From contig JAKSYS010000028.1 of assembly GCA_022925895.1 (NCBI GenBank), positions 62,001-126,000 of the forward strand: DNA of 64,000 bases, read 5' to 3'. Positions within the stretch are counted from its first letter, which is position 1; the number at the start of each line of letters is the position of its first letter. The notes below the pieces were generated by a model. That model made no database searches. It was not told the origin of the DNA and saw only the letters and a list, made by a program, of their open reading frames with translations. Position numbers and translations under genes: made by a program. The stretch is from Fragilaria crotonensis (taxonomy: Eukaryota; Bacillariophyta; Fragilariophyceae; Fragilariales; Fragilariaceae). This document shows positions 51,916 through 62,826 of this stretch, piece after piece.

Positions 51916-52297
51916 GACCTCCACATTCGGCCTCCCCATCTGTTGGTAAATTGGGCATGCAGCATGCATCAAACAGGAGTCAGAGAAGGTTAATGCACAT
52001 CATCTGAACCAAGGTGGATTTAAGAAACCTACGGTGGACCTATATTTGCTGCATAGATCAACGTCATGAAGTCTCCAGGATGTACCACTGGGGTCAAGTG
52101 CCGAATCAAACCAAGCGCGGACCCACCACAGGAAGATTGGTGATCAGTTATCAGCCATGAGGCCTCACACTGCGAACAACTCCTCGACGTGGACTCTTGC
52201 GCCGCAGAGAAAACGGTAATGGATTAACGTCATAGAAACAAAATCCAAAACAACTCTCCTTCCATGGCGAGTGCGCGACTCGGCCACCCAGAGTCGC
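51916..52297. other. Intergenic, no gene seen
   Basis: 382 bp between the copia insertion and the 3' end of the myosin gene. Nothing is supported. Confidence 0.4.
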
Positions 52298-55200
52298 CTA
52301 GAAAAATGAGCTGACAATACTATTCCCCGAGCCTCTGCGTTTCTTTTTCTTGTGTTTGCGTTTTGTTGTCATCATGATCTTCCGTATATCTTCATCCACT
52401 TGGTCTAGTTCCTCTCCAATTGGAACGTCAGCGGAAGGACTCGGCTTGCTGCCACCCATCAAGTCAATACCCCAGAAACGATGGGGCTTACTCGTTGCCA
52501 GCTTCTCTGCAGCCACGTGCTCAAAACGTTTTCCCTCAGCCTCGATCATCTTCACTGACTCCTCCAATTGGCCATCAAAATCATCGACGACCTCGTCGGT
52601 GAAACCGCGTCCAGCAGAGCCTCGGCGACGGACCGGTGTGTGGCTCTTGAATTGGTTCACCTGACGACTCATACTCTCAGCAGCGCTTCGTAGCTCATCG
52701 ACTCCTCGCAGAGTTCGAGCGAAGGACTCCAACTCTCGCTTGGAAGTCTCTTTCTCCTCTCGCAAGTCATTCTCCAAATCTTTTATCTTCTTTCGTGACT
52801 TCTCAACGTCCTGCCGAAGCATTGAATTCACTTCCTTCAAGGCTTCTGTTTCATCTTCTAGGTCGTTGATTCGCTTCTCGACATCATCGGGCTGGTCATG
52901 GACTGGAGGCCCGTGGCTTGAGGCGCCGTGGATCATCTTCGACAATAGGCTACTTCTCTTTCCGAGATTATGTGAACCTTTATCGCTGCTCTCCGATTGA
53001 TCTCGCAGAGCGGCGTCCTCTCGCAGATTGCTGATCTCTTTTGAAGTTCGTCGATGTAAAGACGGAGTGCCTCCCCTCGTTCGTGTGGTTGTTATTGTTG
53101 TTGTTCTGTTCTGTTGTAGGAGACTCTGATTCAAGTTGCTCGATTCGGATTCTCATCCTCTCGATTTCCCGGTCCTTCTCAATCCAGCTTCCGCGAGTCG
53201 TCGGAGCTCCTCGTATCGCTGGGCAAGAGCGGCAGGGGAGTTCGGGTCGATTTCTCCAGCGGACTGCGAATTTTTCAGAAAGCTCGTGCTTCAGTCGTTG
53301 GATTTCCTCCTTTAGAAAGGGCGACCAAAGCACTTTCTTCGTCATTGACAGAGCAGGAGGTACCATTTGGTGCTGTTTTCATAGCTAGAGCGAGCTCCTT
53401 TTTGAGACTGGCGATCTCTGAATTTTTCCTCTGCAAGTCGGCAGCCGCCTTTTCCTGCACGTCGGAAAGCTCCTCCTTCAACGAGTCCCATTCGTCTTCG
53501 GAGACGCCACTGTTAGCTGTCGCAAGCTGTTCTTCTAGGGCTCGAATGACTTCTTTGCATCATTCAGTTCTGCAGAAGATACGTCTGCCGCAGCGGTGCT
53601 CTGGTGGGAGGATGTTGCCTCCAGTTCAGCCGCGAGAAGGTCGCGCTCGTGTTTCACGCGATTTAGGTCCTTGAAACGTCCATTGCCAGAAGATTGGCAA
53701 CTGCAAGATCATTTTCAGCTTTTGCAAGATTGCCCTCGAGGGCTTTGCGCGCTGCCCTTTCAGATTCAAGCCTTCCACTCCTTCACGGTTCGCCACCTCA
53801 ACCTGATACGCAAGTCATGGACTTCCCGTTCGTTTTCGATTCCTCTTCCTTGAGCTTCTTTACTTGTTCGTGGTATTCGATGAATCGTTTCTTGTACTTT
53901 TCGGCTCTCAATAGCTGCTCTTCGGCCTTCGCTTCAGTCTCCTTCATTGCACTTTGCGCACTAGCGACTTGACTCTTGTGTTCGTTGTTCTCAGCCTTAA
54001 TTTTTTTCAGTTCCTCATTCATCAATTCAGCATCTGCCAATAGCTGCTTGATCTGAGAGTGAGCTGCTTCAAGCTCTTCGCTTGTGACATTGGAAATTGA
54101 GTGTGCAGCCGAATTTTCGACAGCGCTTCGTGCCTCCTTCAGCTGTTGTCGGAGCAGTTGGACTTCTCGTCGTAAATGATCCCTCTCGGAAACAGCAGAA
54201 TTTAAGTCTCGAGCTTGAAGTCGAAGATTCTTTACAGTACGACGAGCAATCCGACATCGAATTCTGCATTGAATCGCAACGGCGGCATTTCTCGCTCTAT
54301 TGAAATCCTTGCGTGCGACAAATCCTCTCCAATATCTCTGCAGGAATATCGCCTTTCTGTTGCGATTCAGAGTCTCATAACGGCGACGGCCTTCCCGTCC
54401 TCGTTGAAATCGCTGTACCCATTTCACGATAGCGCGGGTTGCGACGTATCGCTCGTGTTGGACACCTCTTCGCCACACGCTCTGAATCTGCGTCGAGCGA
54501 TGGTTTAATCGCAACTCATGAACCAACGCTTTCGCTGCTTTCATCCTGGCAGCACATTGCAATGCAACTATTCCGCGACGAAAATGAACGTACTCCCTGC
54601 GACTGATGTATCTTCTTGCATGCTTCTGAATCAAGACTGCCGACTCAGCATTTTTGCCACTCCGCAGCTGTTCGAGAATCTCATACGCATTTCTTCTCAG
54701 AAATACTTTGGTTTTTCCAACTTGAACGCCGACAGAAATCAAATTTGGTGGTTCGTCTTCCTTCTTTCCTCCGATGGTGTCACCATCCCCGGCGTTCTCC
54801 TTCTCGCATTGAATCCTCCAAATCTTCAAGGCTATAACCTTCACCACTACATCAACCGGTTTGGTTCTCTTTGCCAAGCGTTGAGCCTTCTTCAACTCCG
54901 CCAGAGCAAGTATACGATAACGTGTCACGAAAGCATTGTGTGGGTATCGATGAGGATATCCTACTCGAGAGACGCGAACCGCCTCGATCACTCCAGCGTA
55001 TCGAAGCTGGTCTGAAATAATCAACGGGTTGAAATGATCAGGCAGAAGCAAATCGTTTGGTTTCAGACAACGCACGTAGTGTGGAGACGTGAGATCGATC
55101 TTCGCACGAAGGTCGCGCAATTGTTTGCTAAACTGACTTCCAACCGTCACCTTCACAGTAGTTGCGCTAGGACGGCTGGGTGAAATAGATCTCGCCCTCG

Positions 55201-57276
55201 CGTCGCCTCCGCTTCCGGTCGGGTCGTTCAGAATGGATGCAAGTTCTCGGACTATTTCTTTGGTCGAGCCAAGTAACAAGTCGGTCGCCTCCTTAGGAAG
55301 TTCGTCTTTGTTTTTCTCAACGAAGCCCTTGGTATCATATTCCACTGGCCCTGCATAGTGCCTCACACCAAATTTCTGCGCTCCCACCTGACGAAAGTCC
55401 GCCTCAAATCGAGGGTGCCCAGTACATTTCTTGTAGATGTCGATGCAGAAGGTCTTGTCCGTCGTTCCTGGAGCTCGGCATTGGTCATCCAAAATGTTGA
55501 GCATACCACACCCCTTCTTGTCGATCAAGTCTAGGACATCCTGGTTATCCGGAAATGATATGAAAGACCAGGCGATTCCTTCTTTGTCGTATTCGGCTTG
55601 CTCATTTTAAGAACGAAAAGGTTGAACTGCTGTTGCAAGGCCTCGTTACAGTAGTTGATACAGAGCTGTTCGAAGGAGTTATGTTTGAAACTTTCGAAAC
55701 CAAAATATCGAGCACACCGATTGTGGCCTCGTCAGGATTGGCTGGGGCTGACCCTACCCGTCGACGTGTGCCGGAGGATTCCTTAACAGTGATACTGCTA
55801 TTTATTTGACCGACCAAAAAGGTGAAGAGGGATCCGTAAAATGCCTTTATCAAAGCCTCCATCCCCTTCTGGGCCTTTTCCTTCGGAAGCGTTCGCATAT
55901 GATACTCTCTTCCGGCTTTGATCTGTAAAAAGCAGAGCGACGTTTCCAGGTCTTGCTTTGAAAGACCCATCAATTCGAGGAATGGTTCAAGATGCGGATT
56001 AGAAGTATCTAATTCGCTTTCATCGCTTGACTTGGCAATGAATGTGACATTAGAAGCATGCATGGCGGCAGCAGGTATGGTAAATATATTGTGCTGCATC
56101 TCGTCGGTCAATCCAAGAATTGTCATAGCCTTTTTCAGATCATCGAACGTTTCAAAGTCCTCGACCCCATCTCGCCTATCATAGGTACCAGATCGATTGG
56201 TCATGTTGAAATCCTCGGGGTTGTATATTCCCATATGAAAGTGTTCCAGTTCTTCGTCGCCCATGCAGAAGAGTTCATAGAAGATATGGTAGTTTCGCTC
56301 TCCTTCAGCCTGTGATATGAGGCGCACTTTTTCTAACAAGTATGTCTCAACAGACGCTCCCACCAGTGCACCTTTATTGAATTTTATCTCAATAAACTTT
56401 CCAAATCGACTTGAATTATCATTGCGAATGGTACGCGCATTACCAAAGCTCTCTAGAATCGGGTTCGACTGTAGAACTTGTTGTTCTATCGTCTGGCCCC
56501 CACCCTCTGTATTTGAAACTTCACCACCGGTCGATCGTTGCGAAAGAGTTGCCAAGTACTGCATGATAAACTTGGTTGTCACTGTTTTGCCAGCGCCAGA
56601 CTCTCCTGAAACCAAAATGGACTGATCCGACAACGTGGCCTTGCCTGGTCCGCGTTTCGTTGTGCCGCCTTTGTTTTCCTCCAGAGTTTGCATCATTATG
56701 CGAAAGGAACGATCCGCGATGCCGTACACGTGTGGTGGTAGAGGATGTTGCTCGTCAACAACTCCCTTGGAAGAGTTCGCCTCGAGCCCAATACTCCTCC
56801 ATGACTTTATTGCTGTACAGTTGTTTGCAGTTCTTAAATGGATTCAGAGCTAGAAGAATTGGCCCGGTCGACGTATAGATCTTGTCGTATGTATACCGCT
56901 TCCTGAGACAATGCACAACTTCTGCCTCATGCAGATGTGTCAAAATAATAAGGTCGTCTGGATAGTGGCCTTCCTCATTGCCTTCATCGAAATCATCTTC
57001 GTCGTGATATTTGTTTCCAGGTAGTACATCTCTCGTCGAAAGACTATCCGGTGGTAACTTGACTGTCGCACCGTGATGCGGGGAGTCTTCATCCTGGATG
57101 AATATTTCTATGAAATTCTCATTTTGTTGCTTGAGCGTTGCATACGCCCAGCCCCAGTCGACAACCTCATCCTCCTCGGCGGTAGGCAAACCTCGTCGGA
57201 TTTCTTTGGCGGCTTTTCCAGTGATGGCCTTTTCCAGGGCAGCCGTTCGGACCCATACATTCGTTGTTTCCGCCAT
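52298..57276 (-). CDS. Unconventional myosin with IQ motifs and long coiled-coil tail (frame interrupted)
   Basis: Actin-based motor. The likely ATG is at 57276 ([20 protein letters not shown]), although the frame is open to 57513. The motor domain shows the P-loop ESGAGKT, switch [34 protein letters not shown], and the switch-II/relay region. The neck carries about six IQ motifs (for example [32 protein letters not shown]) for calmodulin-like light chains. The tail is a long, heptad-rich coiled coil ending in a basic patch ([12 protein letters not shown]) and a short tail ending SFF. At least seven one-base frame breaks occur. The clearest are at 56764-56766 (one extra C), 55702-55705 (one A missing in switch II) and about 55602 (one base missing). 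Tail breaks are spread over 53130-53800. Motor sequence resumes exactly each time. Class is not assignable here. Confidence 0.85.
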
Positions 57277-59027
57277 AACACCGACAAGGGTGCAGTTCTC
57301 TTGTCTTTGGGTGAGAGCTAGGTCTTCGGTGCTATGCAGTTGTTGTTTTGGCGATGTGTTATGTCTGTAGATCGTGCTATTGATGAACAGTGGTGTGGTC
57401 CGAGTAGTACGGGAATAAAGTGCTCCCAATACTGAATTGTTCTCGGAGAGAAGACATAGCGTCAGGTCATTAATCCCTAGGCGACTTCGGCCTTCGGACA
57501 TTTTCTGTGACATGTGCTACCGTAGATCTCATATATTCTAGCGTATATGGTATGAATATTGATTATCTAGAGTTCTCGATCCAGTACTGGAGTACGGTAT
57601 GACTATGGGAAGTGAAAATGCTAAATTTATCGGCTTAAAAATCACCCTAACTACTGAATTCAGTAGTTGCAAGAACGTCGCTATCGCAACTACTAAACAC
57701 ACTCTGGAGGTGATCGAGGGCTCATTTTGTGCATTGTTACATGCTTTTAAATCAGGTAACAAGAAAAATGGATGTTACTTGTGTGGGTGCTGAGTTATTG
57801 ACTGTTGTAACTCGAGCAAAAATCGACATTTTCTATTTCGCTGAATTCAGTCCTCAACTACAATGTCGTTATCTCTCGATGTAATGCGTCTTCTGATAAA
57901 TACCAGGCACTTCCAATACCCTGCCTTGCAGCTGCAATACGTTTTGATGTCTTTTTTTTGCAATTCAATGTCGTACAGATGAGTTGTGGGTATGATGTGT
58001 CCAATCTGCAAAAGTCGCGTGCACCGCAGACTTTAGTGCCATTTCCTCACCACAGAGCGATCAACTGATGAAGTTTTCAGGCCTACATTTTCTCTCTTGT
58101 GCCTCAAATGAAATGTAAACAAGTGCTGTTGCGAGAAACGGTCTGAATTCGATTTGGGTGATGCGTCGCTTGCCATCAGCTCTAATCAGTGTCGGTTGGA
58201 CATCATTACCACCACAAAAACCACGATCACAGTATGGAACAGAATTCCACAACTGGTTTATGCATTCATTGGGATTTCTTCTTGTAAGAGATGCAACATT
58301 CTCTGGGGATGGGTCATTATCATCGTCAAAAACAGAAACCCAGAGCTCAGAATTTTGACGCATCTCCATCGTTCAAAACTGTCGGGATTTCAAGAGCTTC
58401 GTTTGCTTGTTCCTCCACAGCCACAGCTCCCCCACCTTCAAGATAGTCTTGTCGATTATCTTGACGACGTGTTCAAGCGCTCCTTCTTCCGCCACATGAG
58501 TGTGATGGTATGGAGGAGGTGCCCATCGTTAAAATCATCATGACGCCTAATTATACACGACTGCCTAGTCGTCAAAGCCGTTTTCTGCTTCTGTCACACC
58601 GCAAAAAGCTCATGGAGCACATCTATATTGCCTTCATTTACGTGCTTTGCAGCTGCAAGTGTCTGGGGTTGTAGAAACGTCGTGTACACCGAGATGTTGG
58701 CACCGTCGCCATTGCGAGGCCGTTTTTTTTTAATTCTTAACGATGAAAAATTTCGTGCTTCAACGCAACTTCAAAATTTCGTATCTCAACAACTACCGGT
58801 CCAATAAAGCGCATCTTGATATCGTGAATTCTACGAGATTCCTTCTGTATTTGTTCACGTGGACACATTCGCATACTTGCACTGGTTCAAAAGATATCCT
58901 ATTTTTGAGTTGGAAACTGAATTCAGTTAATTTCAACTGAATTCAGTAGGGTGGTCCAATATCCGTTATCTTTCGCCGGACCTTCCAGGTCCAGTGATTT
59001 TCTCACAAATCTCATCATCCGAAAACC
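57277..59027. other. Divergent intergenic region, mostly without supported gene
   Basis: About 1.75 kb between the myosin and NSUN5 genes. The frame of the myosin N-terminus stays open to 57513. A CTGAATTCAGT palindrome-type motif recurs near 57654, 57842, 58917 and 58935. Weak coding-like fragments on the minus strand are listed separately. Confidence 0.45.
58061..58720 (-). pseudogene. Possible decayed gene with ankyrin-like fragments
   Basis: Several minus-strand pieces read like protein but do not join. ANISVYTTFLQPQTLAAAKH then GNIDVLHELFAV lies near 58690-58585, and EEGALEHVVKIIDKTILK near 58490-58430; both vaguely resemble ankyrin helices. A 102-residue frame (58369-58061) with a Cys-rich centre (VPYCDRGFCGGNDVQ) follows. 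In-frame stops and no clear splice sites argue for a relic or chance. Very uncertain. Confidence 0.2.
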
Positions 59028-60580
59028 ATGTCGTCGTCGTCTCCTTACATGCAAGCAGCGCTCATGCTATCGCAGATCTGGGAAACAAGGAAGTCCATCA
59101 AGACCCTGGCGTACGACAAGTCCGGGGAGCTGAAGATTAACAAGTCGGCGTACGCGCAAGTGTGCCATGTCTTGGAACATCAAAGAACGCTTCAGGAGGT
59201 GCTGAAAGCAGTGCCTCTTCCGTGTCGTAACGAAGGCCTCCTGTATGTGTTGCTCTACGAGCTGCTCCTAGGACCAAATCAAAAGATTCGAGGCGGAGGA
59301 GCTGTGAAGCGTCAAATTGTTAATAAAGAAGTGCAACTACGGGAAGTGTTGCAGACAATCCACAAAGATTCCGCGACGGCACGACCATCGTTTCCTCGCT
59401 ACGTTCGAGTCAATACCTTGAAATGCACCCTTGACGAAGCAGTCGCCGCTTTAAAATTGCAGGATCTCCAAATTTATGTTGATGCGAACGTTCCAAACCT
59501 CCTGGTACTCAAGCCTGATGCTCAAATACACAATCACGACTTCGTTAAGGATGGGAAATTCATTCTGCAGGACAAGTCGTCCTGTTTTTCAGCTCTCTGT
59601 CTCATACACGGCAACAAAGTTCCTCTCGATGGTGACTGCTTGGACGCATGTGCCGCTCCTGGGAACAAGACTAGTCATTTGGCTTCCTTGACAGATTCCA
59701 AAGTGTTCGCTTGTGACCGCAGCGAGAAACGATTAGAAATGTTGGATCGTCGCATGAAGCTCCTGGTGACGAACAAGCGCGTGGTTACCAAGCATGTAGA
59801 CTTTTGAAGACAAAACCTACAGATTATCCCAATATCAAGGGCATACTCTTGGATCCTTCGTGCTCTGGCAGTGGGATCTTCACTTCCCTGGATCGCTTGG
59901 CGGATGACGATGATGGGGCCGATCGCATTGAACATTTGTCCAACTTTCAGTTGACTGCATTGCAACATGCAATGACGTTTACCTCAGTTGATAGGATTGT
60001 CTACTCAACATGTTCGCTACACGAACAGGAAAATGAATTGGTGGTGAGGGAAGCCCTTCACGGAAACCCCACCTGGCAGCTCTGTGCTCCCTATTGTTTA
60101 CGACAATGGAAACGACGAGGACATGAGGTCGAGGGGCTGACCACGGAGCAGTCGAAATGCCTGATTCGAGCTGATCGTGGTGATGAAACGAACGGTTTCT
60201 TTGTTGCTTACTTTGAACGACGAGATAAAGCCCCATTTCGAAACGGAACAACTAATGCAAGTGGAAACGTTGTCGTTCCCAAGGGTTTATCTTCGTACCT
60301 AGGTGAGTTCTCCATCAAGTGTGGCGATGGCCCGGTTGAGGGCACGGTTCAACATCGTAGCCAAGTTCATGCAGCAAAGTCCGTTGTTAGCACCAGAACG
60401 GCTGATGCGAAGTCCAAGACCGTTGTTTCAACTCCGAAAAAGGTTGCAGTGGAGATCAAAGACCCTATCCGAAAAGTTGTTGCGAAGAAACAAGCTAAGA
60501 AACTTGCTTGGAAGCAACAGCAAATAAAACAAAAGAAGGAGCGATTGCTCATGAAGGAGAAATCCAATGCCCTTGTCTGA
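59028..60580 (+). CDS. NSUN5: NSUN5/Rcm1-type 28S rRNA cytosine-5 methyltransferase (one-base break)
   Basis: Nucleolar enzyme of the NOL1/NOP2/Sun family, expected to make a single m5C in large-subunit rRNA. The N-terminal family region (LYVLLYELLLGPNQKIRGGG) and the RNA-binding part (RYVRVNTLKCTLDEAV) precede the SAM-binding motif DACAAPGNKTSHLA. Motif IV is DPSCSGSG, the NSUN5 form of the PC motif, and the catalytic cysteine motif is YSTCSLHEQENELVV. The C-terminus is lysine-rich (KKQAKKLAWKQQQIKQKK), fitting nucleolar location. The frame breaks once at the TTTT run 59802-59805; a fifth T would join VTKHVDF to LKTKPTDYP, exactly as in the family. The corrected length is about 517 residues. 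No intron seen. Confidence 0.9.
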
Positions 60581-60789
60581 CAAAGAGGTTGCTAGCAAGA
60601 ATCAATATGCTTTTCGAGACTTCGGCGGTTGTAGAGTCTGCAAATTGCATTCACGATTCCTTTCAGCGTGTGAGCAAGACCAACAAAAACACGTTTCCTA
60701 TTTGATAATCTTCCATCGAAAACTTGCCGTCATAATTTGTTGCTCAACGTCGTGTTGAAGGGGTCCTTTTTGTGCTCACCGTAGCTGAC

Positions 60790-62117
60790 ATGCTTGGAAG
60801 GAATGGATTTGTTGAGTTCTCACCCTTGCTGAGCATGGCACATTTATGTGAATTCGCCACCTCTTGGAATCCTACTGAAATCTCCTCTCGTCGAAGCAAC
60901 GGCACCAGAGCCCCTTCATCCAGCAATGGAACGTCGCAAGTACTCTGTCAGATTCCAGCGTCATTGGGCAAGCGCAGCCGACGTGAGTCAAAGTTATGTC
61001 GTCCTGCGCAGGCTCCGTGCCAAGGAAAGTCAGATTCAGCGACCAGTTTCAGCAGCAAATCGAACGCATTCATGAACGAGGAGCGATCGTCGAAGAGGAG
61101 AAATTCAGTGTCGTATCGTGATCTCTGTGGTGTTACACCATCATGCTCGACAACTCCATATCAGCCTTTTAAGGACGGCCTATCAGACGAGCATCCTTGG
61201 GAACTCCATCTCCCTTGGGAACTTGACGACGATATCACTTTCTCTCCAACAGCGTCACAGGATCGCGAGCAGTTCTCATTTTTCCATGAAGTCTATTCCT
61301 CCAGCAAGTTACAACACGTGAAGGAAGACGGAGACCAACAACACTACACCCGTCAGCCATCGACAAACGTACACCTGCTGGAAAGCAACTCAGAGCCCAG
61401 TGGAGTTGAGGTCATAGAACCGGATAAGCCGTTGAGAAAGTTTCTCGCTGCTGCAACCCTTCTTGTACCTGGTACAGCCCCACATTGCACCGAATCTGCG
61501 AACAGGATGAGTGTTGATGAGCTCAAGTTGTTCCCGTCCAGTACTGAGCTAGCGTCTGCAGCAACTTCTCGATCAATGGAAGCTCTTGTTGCTTGGTACC
61601 AAAGGCTCCGCGAGCTCATCGAGTTCGAACGACTCTACGGGCATCAGAACGTGCCGCAGAAATCTCATTCGTTCCCCAAACTTGGCACATGGGTCAACAA
61701 GCAGCGATATCATCGCCATGAACTTACAAGTGAGAAAGTTGCTGTACTGGAAGCCGTATGCTTTGATTGGGAAAAGTTGGGAGAGACCAGATGGCGTATG
61801 AGGTATAAGGCCCTCGTTGCCTACCGAACGAAGAATGGCGATTGTAAGTGCTGGTGTGATGCCATGACGAACTGAAGTAGTATGTGATCTAATTCGGATG
61901 CGTTCTGAAAGGTCGTGTTCCAACAAGATGGGAGGACGATCGCAAGCTCGGTCGGTGGGTCTCATTGCAAAGATGCCAGTACAAGGACTTCATGTCGGGC
62001 CGCAAAACAGTCATGACGAAAGAACGAATCGAAATGCTGCAAGATTTAGGTTTTGAGTGGGAGATATCTTCACGTGGATTTTATCATTACAAAAAGGGAG
62101 TCAGCAGTCAAAATTGA
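60790..62117 (+). CDS. Protein with two helicase-associated (HA) domains
   Basis: Two exons: 60790-61843 and 61912-62117, with a 68-bp intron (GTAAGT donor, GAAAG acceptor), giving 419 residues. The N-terminal ~270 residues are Ser/Thr/Pro-rich and not recognised. The C-terminal part has two units of the HA repeat. The first is WYQRLRELIEFERLYGHQNV with LGTWVNKQRYHRHELTSEKV and FDWEKLGETRWRMRY. The second is split by the intron: LVAYRTKNGDCRVPTRW with LGRWVSLQRCQYKDFMSG and LGFEWE. HA domains are usually found beside bacterial helicases and are abundant in stramenopile genomes without a helicase; their role is unknown, possibly DNA binding. The intron join restores the repeat exactly. The ATG at 60790 is the first in frame, and a later ATG (60835) is possible. 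Confidence 0.78.
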
Positions 62118-62219
62118 ACTTCGAAACAAAAATGCTAACTATTTCGGAAGTGTTAATAGTGACGTAGTGATTCCATAACAACATGAAGTCAATTGCACAT
62201 TCGCCGTGAATGCTCACTC

Positions 62220-62826
62220 TCAAGAGCAACAATCTTCCTTAGCAATGCGGTAATTGCAATGGGCACAGTAATGATGCGTACTCTTGCAACCTGGAATGAC
62301 AAGGGGCAACCAAAAGAGCGGCCAGAAGAGTAAAAGCAAAGCGATTACTGCTACAATTGTACCACCGTCGACTAGGTGACGGACGCGAGTGCGGACCTGT
62401 TGATGACAGTTTGGGCAAGTGGTCGCGCAGGATTCGCTGAACGATGAAAACATCATAAGTTAGTCACAAAAGCAAAGCTACACAATCATGTACATCACTT
62501 GCAACGTACCGTCCAAATCCGTTCGGTTCACCGACGCCACAGGTCGTGGAGGAGGCGGGACCTGGTGGTGGTCGTCGTGCTAATTTTTGCAGCAGGTCTG
62601 GCGGGTGGAGCGGTGGCGGGAGGGTTTTGCGGAATTACAACTGAAGTGGCAATCGGCGCATTGAGATCAAATTCAGGCTCGGCAGTGGCATACGACGCAT
62701 GCACTAACGGTGGGTCGGCTCCTTCTGTGAAAAAAATCGTAATACGTTGAGAACGACGCTGACACTCATTCATGTTAACCACGAGCTAGAGCAGAATACG
62801 ATAGCTACTCACCTTTCAAAGTCATA
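62220..62826 (-). CDS. LITAF-domain small membrane protein
   Basis: LITAF-like proteins sit on the cytosolic face of late endosomes and lysosomes through a hydrophobic stretch inside a split zinc ribbon. The last exon (62436-62220) has both halves: TTCPNCHQQVRTRV, a hydrophobic core (GGTIVAVIALLLLFWPLFW), then HHYCAHCNYRIAKEDCC. The N-terminal region is Pro/Ala-rich (PQNPPATAPPARPA), as usual for the family. The best model has a 13-bp first exon (62826-62814, ATG ACT TTG AAA G), an 89-bp intron, exon 2 (62724-62510), a 73-bp intron and exon 3. All splice sites are GT-AG. To keep frame between exons 2 and 3, one base in the A5 run (plus-strand T run 62584-62588) must be surplus, another apparent homopolymer error. 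Confidence 0.8.

Noticed and set aside
52298-57276. Myosin as a pseudogene
   Set aside because: Each break is a single base and the motor or coiled-coil sequence resumes at once with all key motifs kept; similar breaks hit many unrelated conserved genes here.
59802-59805. Two separate genes instead of one NSUN5 gene
   Set aside because: The two open parts are consecutive halves of one methyltransferase fold (motif I in the first; motif IV and the catalytic Cys in the second), joined by adding one T.
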